DNA of 8,624 nucleotides from JAVBMO01 sp031552355 (GTDB taxonomy: Bacteria > Bacteroidota > Bacteroidia > Bacteroidales > P3). Made by a program: the position numbers and the translations under genes. Under the pieces are notes generated by a model. It saw only the letters and a program-made list of their open reading frames with translations, was not told where the DNA came from and ran no database searches. The DNA lies in the NCBI GenBank assembly GCA_031552355.1, contig JAVBMO010000085.1:1-8624 (forward strand), read 5' to 3'. Shown piece after piece: positions 1 to 6,764 of the stretch; positions within the stretch are counted from its first letter, which is position 1, and each line of letters starts with the position of its first letter.

Positions 1-1314
1 TTTTCCAACCACACGCAATATGTAAACGGCTGTAATAACAATGGATGCGCAAGCAATAATTGTAAATACGCGATGGAAAATATCTGCATTTTGGAAAGCG
101 CCAAAGAAAATAGTCATTTCAGCTGCAAAACCGCTTAATCCCGGTAAACCTAACGATGCCAAACCCGCAATTACGTAGCAAACCGAAAGGAAAGGCATAA
201 TCTTCATCAAACCTTGTAATTCCCGAATATCACGCGTATGTGTACGTCCATAAATCATACCAATCAAAGCAAAGAAAAGAGCTGTCATTAAACCGTGAGA
301 AACCATTTGAAGAATTGCACCGGTCATGGCCGTTTGGTTCAACATCAAAATGCCAAATAATACCAAACCACAGTGGCTTACCGAAGAATAAGCATTAATG
401 TATTTCAAATCGGTTTGAACGATAGCGCCAAACGCACCGTAAACCACACTGATACCTGTTAGGATAATGAAAATCCATGAAAGTTCATGCGCTGCTTCTG
501 GCATCAAGAAAATGGCAACGCGAAAACATCCGTAGCCCCCTAATTTCATCAACACACCAGCGTGCAACATCGAAACGGCTGTCGGCGCTGCTGCGTGACC
601 ATCGGGCGACCATGTGTGAAATGGAAACAAAGCACCCAAAACCCCAAATCCCAAAAATGTTAATGGAAAGAAAATACGTTGCATATCCACAGGAATATGG
701 CGTTGGGCAATTTCCAAAATATTCATGCTGGCAGGCAAACCATCTACTGCAGAATTAAAATAAATTCCTAAAATTCCAACCAAAAGGAACGCAGAACCAC
801 CCATCAACATCAAAGTCAGTTTCATGGCTGAATATTCCTTTCTGCCTGTACCCCAAACGCCAATAAGCAAATACATGGGAATCAATGCTACTTCGTAGAA
901 CATAAACATGGTAAACAAGTCTATGCTGATAAAGAACCCAAACACACCGACAGAAAGCACCATCAACCATATAAAAAATTCTTTACTTAAGGGATTGATA
1001 TTCCATGAAGCAAAAACGCCTGTAAACACAATAACCGACGAAAGTAAAATCATGGCAACCGAAATACCGTCAACACCCACAGCATAGTGGATATTAAGTG
1101 GTGCATACCATACCGTACTTGCCGTAAAAAGCATTTCGGCAGTATTGCCTGCATTTCGTTCCGACAGATAGCAGAACAGCAGTGTTACAGCTGCTATAAT
1201 CATCAAAGATGAACCTGTTACCATTACTGCACGAATTTGCTTCATATTGCGGCAAGGCAACAATATCAACGCCATTAATAAAGGCAGAAGTACAAATAGT
1301 GAAAGAATATTCAT
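1..1314 (-). CDS. nuoM: NADH-quinone oxidoreductase subunit M, C-terminus cut by window edge
   Basis: This is an antiporter-like, proton-pumping membrane subunit of complex I. The frame starts at an ATG at 1314 (MNILSLFVLLPLL) and stays open for 438 codons to the left edge. The family is usually about 490-540 residues, so roughly the last 60-100 are missing. Visible hallmarks are FYEVALIPMYLL (Glu141, matching the essential TM5 Glu144 of E. coli), FPFHTWSPDGH at 230-240, APTAVSMLHAG at 244-254, Lys257 (matching TM8 Lys265), VQTDLKYINAYSSVSH at 299-314 and SGFAAEMTIFFG (Glu399, matching TM12 Glu407). The TM7 position that is Lys234 in E. coli appears to be Leu226 here, judged by the spacing to Lys257. 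The gene follows the nuclease gene by 57 bases. No strong Shine-Dalgarno site and no clean heptad array precede it. nuoN would be expected beyond the window. Confidence 0.96.
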   Translation of the reverse strand, partial: MNILSLFVLLPLLMALILLPCRNMKQIRAVMVTGSSLMIIAAVTLLFCYLSERNAGNTAEMLFTASTVWYAPLNIHYAVGVDGISVAMILLSSVIVFTGVFASWNINPLSKEFFIWLMVLSVGVFGFFISIDLFTMFMFYEVALIPMYLLIGVWGTGRKEYSAMKLTLMLMGGSAFLLVGILGIYFNSAVDGLPASMNILEIAQRHIPVDMQRIFFPLTFLGFGVLGALFPFHTWSPDGHAAAPTAVSMLHAGVLMKLGGYGCFRVAIFLMPEAAHELSWIFIILTGISVVYGAFGAIVQTDLKYINAYSSVSHCGLVLFGILMLNQTAMTGAILQMVSHGLMTALFFALIGMIYGRTHTRDIRELQGLMKIMPFLSVCYVIAGLASLGLPGLSGFAAEMTIFFGAFQNADIFHRVFTIIACASIVITAVYILRVVGK

Positions 1315-1371
1315 ATTTTTATTATTTGTTTAATTGATATTGATTTGAAGTTTTTTTCAAGAAACCCCAAA

Positions 1372-2481
1372 TCATATATTTTTGATTTCTTTTTCAATAA
1401 CTTTTAATAATTGGTCTTTGGTTGGCAATTCCAACAAATATTTTGATACAAATAAGTTGTTATCCATAGACCCTTTGGCATATTCAACCAACGTATTATT
1501 CTTCTCGGTTACCAATAATATTCCAACCGGTGGATTATCGCCCATTTGCATTTCATTTCGTTTGAAATGTTCCAAATACACATTCAATTGTCCGATATGT
1601 TCATGCTTAAATTCATCAACTTTTATTTCAACAAGTACATGGCAATGCAAAATTCTGTGATAAAAAACTAAATCAACGAAAAAATATTCGTCGCCAATCA
1701 ATATTCGTTTTTGCCTTGCTTCAAAACAAAAGCCATGCCCGAGTTCCAATAAAAACTCTTGAATATGTGTCATCAAGGCATTTTCAAGTCCGGCTTCTTC
1801 CAAAACATCTTTTGCATTTAATCCTAAAAAATCAAATGAAAACGGCGATTTTATGATTTCCGAAGCAGAAACCGATTTTATATTTTCCTGCGTTAAAGCA
1901 ATTAATTTTTCAGGTTTTTGACTTAAGCCTGTTCTTTCGTAAAATAAAGAGTTTATTTGCCGTCTTAATTCACGTACACCCCATGTCCCTTTTATGCACT
2001 CTATTTCATAAAATACCCGTTTTAGAGGGTCTTGTATTTTTATTAATTCTGCAAAATGCGAAAATGATAAATTTGTTATTAATTTTAATACATCAACTTG
2101 CGGAATATCTATCGTAATATTCTTATTTTCAATTAAATGGAATTCTTGGGACAGTGTCCCAAGAATTGAATCAGGCAACAAAAAAGATTCTTGGGACAGT
2201 GTCCCAAGAATTTGGGGATAGACCAAATAGAATTGTCTGCATCGCGATAATTCCCCTATAGGTAATCCTTTTATTTCTTTTTCTTTTAAAATTCCTGCAA
2301 TTTGTTCCAACAACCGTTCGCCATATTTCGCTCTATCTTGCCCCGATTGATCATATTCCACAATGTAACAACCAATTAGCCAGTTACGAACTGTCAAACT
2401 GATATTAATCGCCTTTACCGCATGTTGTTGCAGTTCATTGTGCGTTTGTTCAATTTGTTCTGTTAGTTGTTTAAAATTCAT
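1372..2481 (-). CDS. DUF1016/YhcG-type PD-(D/E)XK nuclease domain protein
   Basis: This 369-residue protein has the two-part layout of the YhcG (DUF1016) family. An N-terminal helical region at about 1-185 is followed by a PD-(D/E)XK fold at about 225-355. Putative catalytic residues are Asp270 in FVDLVFYH, Glu285 and Lys287 in VEIKVDE, and Gln298 in IGQLNVYLEHF. Family landmarks in the N-terminal half include SRCRQFYLVYPQ (79-90), LSFSHFAELIKIQDPLKR (138-155) and WGVRELRRQI (167-176). Family members are predicted nucleases and often lie near restriction-modification or other mobile loci; their cellular role is poorly known. The gene starts only 21 bases after the nuoL stop, so it is probably cotranscribed with nuoL and nuoM although nothing links it to respiration. 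Residues 91-98 and 106-113 are the same octapeptide, ILGTLSQE, each encoded by a perfect palindrome. The ATG at 2481 fits the family start. The reading frame and motifs look intact. Confidence 0.92.
   Translation of the reverse strand: MNFKQLTEQIEQTHNELQQHAVKAINISLTVRNWLIGCYIVEYDQSGQDRAKYGERLLEQIAGILKEKEIKGLPIGELSRCRQFYLVYPQILGTLSQESFLLPDSILGTLSQEFHLIENKNITIDIPQVDVLKLITNLSFSHFAELIKIQDPLKRVFYEIECIKGTWGVRELRRQINSLFYERTGLSQKPEKLIALTQENIKSVSASEIIKSPFSFDFLGLNAKDVLEEAGLENALMTHIQEFLLELGHGFCFEARQKRILIGDEYFFVDLVFYHRILHCHVLVEIKVDEFKHEHIGQLNVYLEHFKRNEMQMGDNPPVGILLVTEKNNTLVEYAKGSMDNNLFVSKYLLELPTKDQLLKVIEKEIKNI
2141..2211. repeat. Two in-frame perfect palindromes inside the nuclease gene
   Basis: Two copies of an odd-length palindrome, arms attcttgggaca and tgtcccaagaat around one central g, occupy 2142-2166 and 2187-2211. 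The left copy extends by one more pair to 2141-2167. The copies are exactly 45 bp apart, so both keep the reading frame and encode ILGTLSQE. Because the arms are complementary, inverting a copy would change only the central codon, CTG to GTG (Leu to Val). Each copy can fold into a 12-13 bp stem, and the two copies can also pair with each other. The position is a spacer in the N-terminal domain, just after YPQ and before the conserved NLSFSHFAELI segment. An in-frame palindromic insertion element is a possible explanation; an ordinary duplicated peptide would not need both halves to be complementary. Confidence 0.9.
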
Positions 2482-2502
2482 TGTGCGTATTTTCTACAAT
2501 TT

Positions 2503-4425
2503 TTACAAAAATATCACCAGCACCGCAATAACAATCACCCCCATGGCAAATACGAAGGCATATTGCTGAACCTGACCCGATTGCAATCCTTTAATACCCG
2601 ATGAAACTTTATATGACCAATAAGCTTGGAAATTCATAAAACCATCAACCACATGGCGATCGAACCAAGCAATGGGTTTTGAAATATGTTTGAAAATAAT
2701 ATTTTTAGTTACAAATAAGTACAATTCGTCAAAGTAGAACTTATTGTAAGCCCATTTGTAGAATGATTTGATACTTGCCACCACTTTGTCTGAACTGGTA
2801 TTGGCTTTACGATACATCAAAGTTGCTGTTCCTATTCCTACCAAAGCCACTAAAATAGAAGGTATTGCTACCGACCATTGAATATGTTGTTCGAAAGCAG
2901 CACCATCAGAAGAAATAAAGTCCGCAAAATGAACATTAAAACAGGAAAGAAGACCTATTCCTATAGTCAATACAGCTAAAAATAGTAACGGGAAAGTCAT
3001 TTTTCCATCGGCTTCGTGCGGTGGGTGGTGATATTCGGTTTTCTTTCCCCAAAAAATATTGTAATACAAACGGAACATATAGAAAGCAGTGAGTCCGGCA
3101 ACAATAAATTGACAAACAAAAACAGCTTTGTTTGCATGTAAAGCGGCTACCATAATTTCATCCTTACTGAAGAAGCCTGAAAACGGCGGAATTCCGGCAA
3201 TAGCCAAACAGGCAATCAAAAACGTGATGTGCGTGATAGGTAAATATTTGCGAAGATTTCCCATATCCTTCATGTCGTTGCTGTGAACAGCATGAATAAC
3301 GGCACCTGCGCCCAAGAACAATAAGGCTTTGAAGAAAGCGTGGGTAAATAAATGGAACATAGAAGACATATAACCCAAACCATCATGGCCACCATAGCCT
3401 GAAACGCCCAAAGCCACCATCATGTACGCAATTTGCGAAATGGTTGAAAACGCCAACACCCGCTTGATATCAGTTTGTGTACAAGCTACAATGGCAGCAA
3501 ACAACGAGGTTGCGGCGCCCACATAGGCAATGCCTTCCAATACTTCGGGGGTAACGAAAAAGTAAACAGGAAACAAACGTGCTACCAAATAAACCCCGGC
3601 AACAACCATAGTAGCTGCGTGGATAAGAGCCGAAACCGGCGTAGGGCCTTCCATGGCATCGGGCAGCCAAATGTGCAAAGGCAACATGGCCGATTTTCCG
3701 GCGCCGCCCATAAAAATCAAAGCCATAGCCCAAGTAAATACCGAAGCGCCTAAGAAAGTAGCGCCGGCAGCGCCTGTTACAATGGCTGCGTTATTAGCAG
3801 TAAGCGTAGCAAAATCGAAAGTACCTGTGTAGTATGATAAAATTAAAATTCCAATCAAAAACCCTAAGTCGGCAAAACGGGTAACAATAAATGCTTTTTT
3901 AGAAGCCGCAATTGCCGAAGGTTTGGTATAGTAGAACCCAATTAAAGAGTATGAAGAAACCCCCACCAATTCCCAAAAAATATACATTTGGAAAATATTC
4001 GTAGCCACCACCAAACCTAACATTGAAAAAGTAAACAGCGACAACAGCGCATAGTAGCGATGATAGCCTTTTTCGCCGTGCATATAGCTTGTACTATACA
4101 AATGCACCATCAACGAAACGGTTGTAATAACCACCAGCATCATTACAGAAATGGGATCTAACAAAATTCCCAAATTCACTTTTAATGTCGGCGAAAATTG
4201 CATCCATGTGTGGCTGAAAGCTTCTATTTTTTGATAAACACCTGCTGCATCTTTGCCATAAACAAAGAAATATTCGTACGCGACAAAATAAGAAATAGCC
4301 GCAATGGAAAGCAGTCCGGCTGTTCCCAACCAACCGGCAATTTCCGGCTTCATCTTGTTGCCAAAAAGTCCCAACACAAGGAACATCAATAATGGAATAG
4401 CGAGAATTAATACTAAATAAGTCAT
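2503..4425 (-). CDS. nuoL: NADH-quinone oxidoreductase subunit L
   Basis: This 640-residue protein is the most distal antiporter-like, proton-pumping subunit of complex I, slightly longer than the about 613 residues of E. coli NuoL. Many membrane helices are evident from residue 2 onward. Key residues are Glu152 in FWELVGVSSYSLIGF (TM5), Asp186 in TRFADLGF, Lys244 in GGAGKSAMLPLHIWLPDAM (TM7), His269 in IHAATMVVAGVYL (TM8), TQTDIKRVLAFSTISQ at 316-331, His362 and Lys366 in THAFFKALLF, and Lys421 in FSGFFSKDEI (TM12). The charged series expected for proton transfer is therefore complete. The C-terminal part (about 540-640) fits the lateral amphipathic helix and final transmembrane anchor. The ATG at 4425 gives a normal N-terminus. 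Upstream, after a 10-base gap-like start region, lies a four-unit heptad array. The nuclease gene follows 21 bases downstream. Confidence 0.98.
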   Translation of the reverse strand: MTYLVLILAIPLLMFLVLGLFGNKMKPEIAGWLGTAGLLSIAAISYFVAYEYFFVYGKDAAGVYQKIEAFSHTWMQFSPTLKVNLGILLDPISVMMLVVITTVSLMVHLYSTSYMHGEKGYHRYYALLSLFTFSMLGLVVATNIFQMYIFWELVGVSSYSLIGFYYTKPSAIAASKKAFIVTRFADLGFLIGILILSYYTGTFDFATLTANNAAIVTGAAGATFLGASVFTWAMALIFMGGAGKSAMLPLHIWLPDAMEGPTPVSALIHAATMVVAGVYLVARLFPVYFFVTPEVLEGIAYVGAATSLFAAIVACTQTDIKRVLAFSTISQIAYMMVALGVSGYGGHDGLGYMSSMFHLFTHAFFKALLFLGAGAVIHAVHSNDMKDMGNLRKYLPITHITFLIACLAIAGIPPFSGFFSKDEIMVAALHANKAVFVCQFIVAGLTAFYMFRLYYNIFWGKKTEYHHPPHEADGKMTFPLLFLAVLTIGIGLLSCFNVHFADFISSDGAAFEQHIQWSVAIPSILVALVGIGTATLMYRKANTSSDKVVASIKSFYKWAYNKFYFDELYLFVTKNIIFKHISKPIAWFDRHVVDGFMNFQAYWSYKVSSGIKGLQSGQVQQYAFVFAMGVIVIAVLVIFL

Positions 4426-4434
4426 AATAATTTA

Positions 4435-4462
4435 AGTTGAAAGTTGAAAGTTGAAAGTTGAA
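4435..4462. repeat. Heptad tandem array before nuoL, unit agttgaa x4
   Basis: Four uninterrupted copies of agttgaa (TTCAACT on the coding strand) end 9 bases before the nuoL start codon. A partial unit, agtga, follows at 4463-4467. This spacer of 110 bases between the orphan gene and nuoL holds nothing else that I recognise apart from AT-rich sequence. Confidence 0.95.
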
Positions 4463-4535
4463 AGTGATTTTTGACCCTTTTTTTGTTTCAAACTTTTACA
4501 ATTTAATCTTTTCTAATTTTGTTTTGCCGTTTTTA

Positions 4536-5018
4536 TTACTTTGATATTGAGGTTTTATATGCAAATGGTCTTCCATCTTCCATACCTGGTATATAACCTA
4601 TGCCATAAATTGATAAATTCCCAAGATAATTAGCTTTCAATTCGATCATCCCCCCATCGTACTTATCCATCCTTATTGTGTCAAAAATTCCTGATAAAGT
4701 TTTAGAGTCTTCGCTTAATCCTGTTCCTAAAACTATATAAGCATTACTTCCTTTATCCGAATCAGAATTAATATATTGCAAAATTGCATTTAGTCTAATT
4801 GTATCCCCCAATTTATAGGATGTGCGTTCAGGAAACAATCTGACAAAACAATTATTAAAACATTTTTCTTCATTTTTAGTAATTGTATTATCAATATTAG
4901 GTTTCTCGTCCTTTAATAAATGTGTTAATTTCTGATTCTCTTTAATAAGAAAAATATTCAGTATTAGCTGAGCAACCAAAATCAAAGATAATGTAATAAT
5001 TACAATTTTTATTTTCAT
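4536..5018 (-). CDS. Hypothetical single-pass membrane-anchored protein
   Basis: I do not recognise this 160-residue protein. From the chosen ATG at 5018 it begins MKIKIVIITLSLILVAQLIL, which is a membrane anchor or uncleaved signal at about 4-25. A short polar, possibly coiled segment (ENQKLTHLLKDEK) follows. The rest is a soluble, probably extracytoplasmic domain from about 52. It has two close cysteines (KCFNNCF, Cys52 and Cys56) and a beta-rich pattern from SYKLGDTIRLNAIL to the end. The segment Y-LGD--RL-A followed by a glycine-rich close resembles Ig-like or GldM-like repeat domains in general character only. A longer reading from a TTG at 5069 is possible, but a stop lies directly before that TTG and the ATG at 5018 is preceded by AAAGAAAG, so 5018 is preferred. 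It lies between nuoK (85 bases upstream) and nuoL (110 bases downstream), on the same strand. It is not a known complex I subunit. Confidence 0.75.
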   Translation of the reverse strand: MKIKIVIITLSLILVAQLILNIFLIKENQKLTHLLKDEKPNIDNTITKNEEKCFNNCFVRLFPERTSYKLGDTIRLNAILQYINSDSDKGSNAYIVLGTGLSEDSKTLSGIFDTIRMDKYDGGMIELKANYLGNLSIYGIGYIPGMEDGRPFAYKTSISK

Positions 5019-5077
5019 GTACTTTCTTTTCAGACTATATTCAAAAGCTTGTTTAGAATCTTTTCCCAATCATCTTC

Positions 5078-5101
5078 CCCCTTTTGGGGAATCGAAAGGG
5101 G
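5078..5101. other. G/C-rich hairpin just after nuoK, with two alternative pairings
   Basis: Arms ccccttt (5078-5084) and aaagggg (5095-5101) pair around a 10-base loop. A competing pairing, cccc-tttt-gggg at 5078-5089, uses the left arm differently. The structure begins two bases after the nuoK stop. On the transcribed strand no T-run follows, so it is not a canonical intrinsic terminator. It could stabilise or partly attenuate the message ahead of the orphan gene, or be a remnant of a dispersed repeat. Confidence 0.4.
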
Positions 5102-5103
5102 CT

Positions 5104-5415
5104 TTAGTGTTTCATTTTATCTAAATTCTTAATTTGAATGTTTTGCAAGTTTCTGTAAATATTGATGATAATGGCAATAGCAACAGCGGTTTCGGCTGCG
5201 GCAATGGCAATGGCAAAAATGGCAAAGAACATACCTTCCATTTGTCCGGGATATAAAAAGCGATTGAAAACCACAAAATTAATATCCACTGCATTAAGCA
5301 TCAATTCTAAAGAAATGAGTATTGCAAGCATATTTTTACGGGTAAGAAAACCGTAAATTCCTGCAAAAAACATGACAGCACCTGCTATCAAATACAATTC
5401 CATTGGTATATCCAT
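5104..5415 (-). CDS. nuoK: NADH-quinone oxidoreductase subunit K
   Basis: This 103-residue, three-helix membrane subunit lies between NuoJ and NuoN in complex I and carries buried glutamates needed for proton translocation. Glu37 in ILISLELMLNAVDINFVVF and Glu75 in FAIAIAAAETAVAIAI correspond to E. coli Glu36 and Glu72. The N-terminus MDIPMELYLIAGAVMFFAGIYG fits the family, which is usually about 100 residues. The open frame continues upstream to an ATG at 5466, but that extension (MNHSFSIFNFQFSTETI) is only the heptad array read as codons, so the start at 5415 is preferred. A start at the second Met (5403) is less likely. nuoJ lies 101 bases upstream. Confidence 0.97.
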   Translation of the reverse strand: MDIPMELYLIAGAVMFFAGIYGFLTRKNMLAILISLELMLNAVDINFVVFNRFLYPGQMEGMFFAIFAIAIAAAETAVAIAIIINIYRNLQNIQIKNLDKMKH

Positions 5416-5425
5416 AATCGTTTCA

Positions 5426-5453
5426 GTTGAAAATTGAAAATTGAAAATTGAAA
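5426..5453. repeat. Heptad tandem array before nuoK, unit attgaaa x4
   Basis: Three exact attgaaa units plus one variant (gttgaaa at 5426-5432) lie 10 bases before the nuoK start at 5415. The far end runs into atgagtg at 5454-5460, a flank shared with the array before nuoI. Translation of the array gives the spurious N-terminal extension FSIFNFQFS. Confidence 0.95.
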
Positions 5454-5516
5454 ATGAGTGGTTCAAAATTCATGTTTCCAATATGTAATTATATAGAGTT
5501 TAAATTTTCTAAAGTA

Positions 5517-6029
5517 TTATTTTTTCCTTGCAATCAAAATACCCCCGATGATACAAGCCAAAAGCAAAATACTGATTGCTTCGAAAGGAAGTAAATATTG
5601 ATATTTTCCGGTTCCCATCAAAGCAGTTCCTAATACTTTCATATCTATTTCGCCGCCGCTGATGGTTTCGGTTATCTTTAGCCCACTTTTCAGAATGACA
5701 AAAATGCAAAGCGCCCCACCTGCCAAAGCGGCTAACAATCCGGGAACGCGTCGTTTCAATTCTACTTTATCCACTTTATCGCCCACATGACTAGTAAGGA
5801 AAATGGAAAAGATGAGCAGTACCAGCACACCACCTGCATAAACGGTAATCTGCACGGCTGCCAAAAAATGGTAATCCAATAAAAAGTACAAACCGGCTGT
5901 GGCGAACAGCACAAACATTAAGAATGTAGCTGCCCGTAACATACGTCGTGTAGTTACCGTCAATATTGAAAATACAACGATAATTACCGATAAAATTCCA
6001 AAAATAACTTGAGATGCTGTGATTTCCAT
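5517..6029 (-). CDS. nuoJ: NADH-quinone oxidoreductase subunit J
   Basis: This 170-residue protein has about five transmembrane segments and is the membrane subunit between NuoH/NuoA and NuoK. The diagnostic segment is VQITVYAGGVLVLLIFSIF (59-77), which matches the conserved TM3 of NuoJ/ND6 where a pi-bulge takes part in coupling; Tyr64 matches E. coli Tyr59. A polar loop at 80-96 (SHVGDKVDKVELKRRVP) separates TM3 from TM4. The C-terminus LLPFEAISILLLACIIGGIL is also typical. The ATG at 6029 gives the normal N-terminus with no extension. The upstream 179-base spacer to nuoI is the longest in the window and is filled with heptads and a composite repeat. Confidence 0.97.
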   Translation of the reverse strand: MEITASQVIFGILSVIIVVFSILTVTTRRMLRAATFLMFVLFATAGLYFLLDYHFLAAVQITVYAGGVLVLLIFSIFLTSHVGDKVDKVELKRRVPGLLAALAGGALCIFVILKSGLKITETISGGEIDMKVLGTALMGTGKYQYLLPFEAISILLLACIIGGILIARKK

Positions 6030-6036
6030 GTTTTTA

Positions 6037-6064
6037 ACTATGAATTATAAACTATGAACTATGA
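6037..6064. repeat. Heptad tandem array before nuoJ, unit actatga x4 (one variant)
   Basis: Units are actatga, attataa, actatga and actatga, all in register with period 7. The array starts 7 bases before the nuoJ start codon. The unit family is the same as that before nuoH (attatga/actatga), and differs from the attgaaa type before nuoI and nuoK. Confidence 0.9.
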
Positions 6065-6133
6065 ATTTTTTAATTCAACATTCGTTATTTATTGTTAATT
6101 AAATTTTTCTTCTTTGTTAATATTGAACTCATT

Positions 6134-6220
6134 TTATTAATGAATTATAAAATGATAAACTATGAATGAAAGCCTATTGTATTCAAATTATTCATAGTTT
6201 ATACTTCATCATTCATCGTT
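6134..6220. repeat. Composite spacer repeat, copy A (nuoI-nuoJ), overlapping the nuoI stop
   Basis: On the coding strand, ATGAA-type heptads begin inside the last codons of nuoI (attcatc, cttcatc, gtttata and attcata on the plus strand at 6190-6217). A core follows at 6158-6184, then TTCAT-type heptads in the opposite sense. A 13-bp inverted repeat, ataaactatgaat at 6155-6167 and attcatagtttat at 6190-6202, can fold across the core. Copy B (7846-7933) has the same order, with cores that share aactatgaatgaaagc and tgtattc but differ by 9 bp in length. The remaining spacer at about 6066-6133 is AT-rich and I see nothing further in it. Confidence 0.8.
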
Positions 6221-6694
6221 AACTTTCGTCTTTTCTTCAAGTTTCGAGTTTTCGTTATTTAGCTTCTTCAACAATTTACTATGGGTGAACATGCTTTGTT
6301 CAAAATCTGTATTGAATACAATTGCATTGGAAGGGCATGATAATACACAAAGATTACAAAATGAGCATTTCCCCAAATCGTATTCATGGGCTTCCAGCAC
6401 TTTTTTCTTTTTGCCGTCTTCGGTTTCTTCGGTGCGGCTTGTAACCCTGATAGTTCCGTTCGGGCAATTCATCTGACAAATTCCGCAAGCTGTACATTTA
6501 TGCTCATTTTTAGCATTATGCGGCATAGTCAATACAGATTTGTACCTATCGGACATTTGCAAAGTCGCCCTGTTTTCGGGGTAACATTCCGTAATTTTGG
6601 GACGGAAAAAGTTGCGTAAAGAAATTTTCATACCGGTAGCTAAGGAACTAAGCCCGGTAATCCATGAACGAATGTATGTGATAAAATTTTTCAT
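6209..6694 (-). CDS. nuoI: NADH-quinone oxidoreductase subunit I
   Basis: This 161-residue, 8Fe ferredoxin-type subunit of the complex I connecting arm carries electrons to the last cluster in NuoB. Two complete CxxCxxCxxxCP motifs are present, with cysteines 67, 70, 73, 77 (CTACGICQMNCP) and 110, 113, 116, 120 (CSFCNLCVLSCP), and bind two [4Fe-4S] clusters. The N-terminal amphipathic stretch (1-30), which sits on the membrane, is followed by the conserved CYPENRATL at 37-45. A lysine-rich insertion (GKKKK, 94-98) lies between the motifs. The C-terminal tail beyond about 135 is polar and its last residues are encoded by a heptad repeat that runs past the stop. The ATG at 6694 fits the family. 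nuoH ends 70 bases upstream. Confidence 0.98.
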   Translation of the reverse strand: MKNFITYIRSWITGLSSLATGMKISLRNFFRPKITECYPENRATLQMSDRYKSVLTMPHNAKNEHKCTACGICQMNCPNGTIRVTSRTEETEDGKKKKVLEAHEYDLGKCSFCNLCVLSCPSNAIVFNTDFEQSMFTHSKLLKKLNNENSKLEEKTKVNDE

Positions 6695-6703
6695 ATTTTT
6701 TTA

Positions 6704-6731
6704 ATTGAAAATTGAAAATTGAAAATTGAAA
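6704..6731. repeat. Heptad tandem array before nuoI, unit attgaaa x4
   Basis: Four exact attgaaa units begin 9 bases before the nuoI start codon. The far flank (atgagtgttcaa at 6732-6743) is nearly the same as that of the nuoK array (atgagtggttcaa at 5454-5466), so the two arrays share more than the repeat unit. Confidence 0.96.
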
Positions 6732-6764
6732 ATGAGTGTTCAAGGCATTTTCAACTTTCCATTA

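Noticed and set aside
477..758. Open frame on the plus strand opposite nuoM
   Set aside because: It lies antisense to a strongly conserved gene and its translation has no recognisable domain. The same holds for plus-strand frames at 1382-1660, 3475-3753, 4198-4392, 5162-5356 and 6285-6619.
755..970. Minus-strand frame within nuoM, and similar frames at 3470-3733, 4094-4333 and 5509-5709
   Set aside because: These are out-of-frame readings of nuoM, nuoL and nuoJ. The real frames carry all the family motifs.
2141..2211. Terminator or operator between genes
   Set aside because: Both palindromes are in the middle of an open, conserved reading frame and keep it in register.
5019..5069. TTG start extending the orphan protein by 17 residues
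   Set aside because: A stop codon lies directly before the TTG, and the ATG at 5018 has a better upstream purine-rich site and gives a clean membrane anchor at the N-terminus.
5078..5101. Intrinsic terminator after nuoK
   Set aside because: The stem lacks a following T-run on the transcribed strand, and nuoL and nuoM must be read beyond it.
5416..5466. Longer NuoK start at the ATG at 5466
   Set aside because: The extra 17 residues are the heptad array read as codons, and the family N-terminus begins at 5415.
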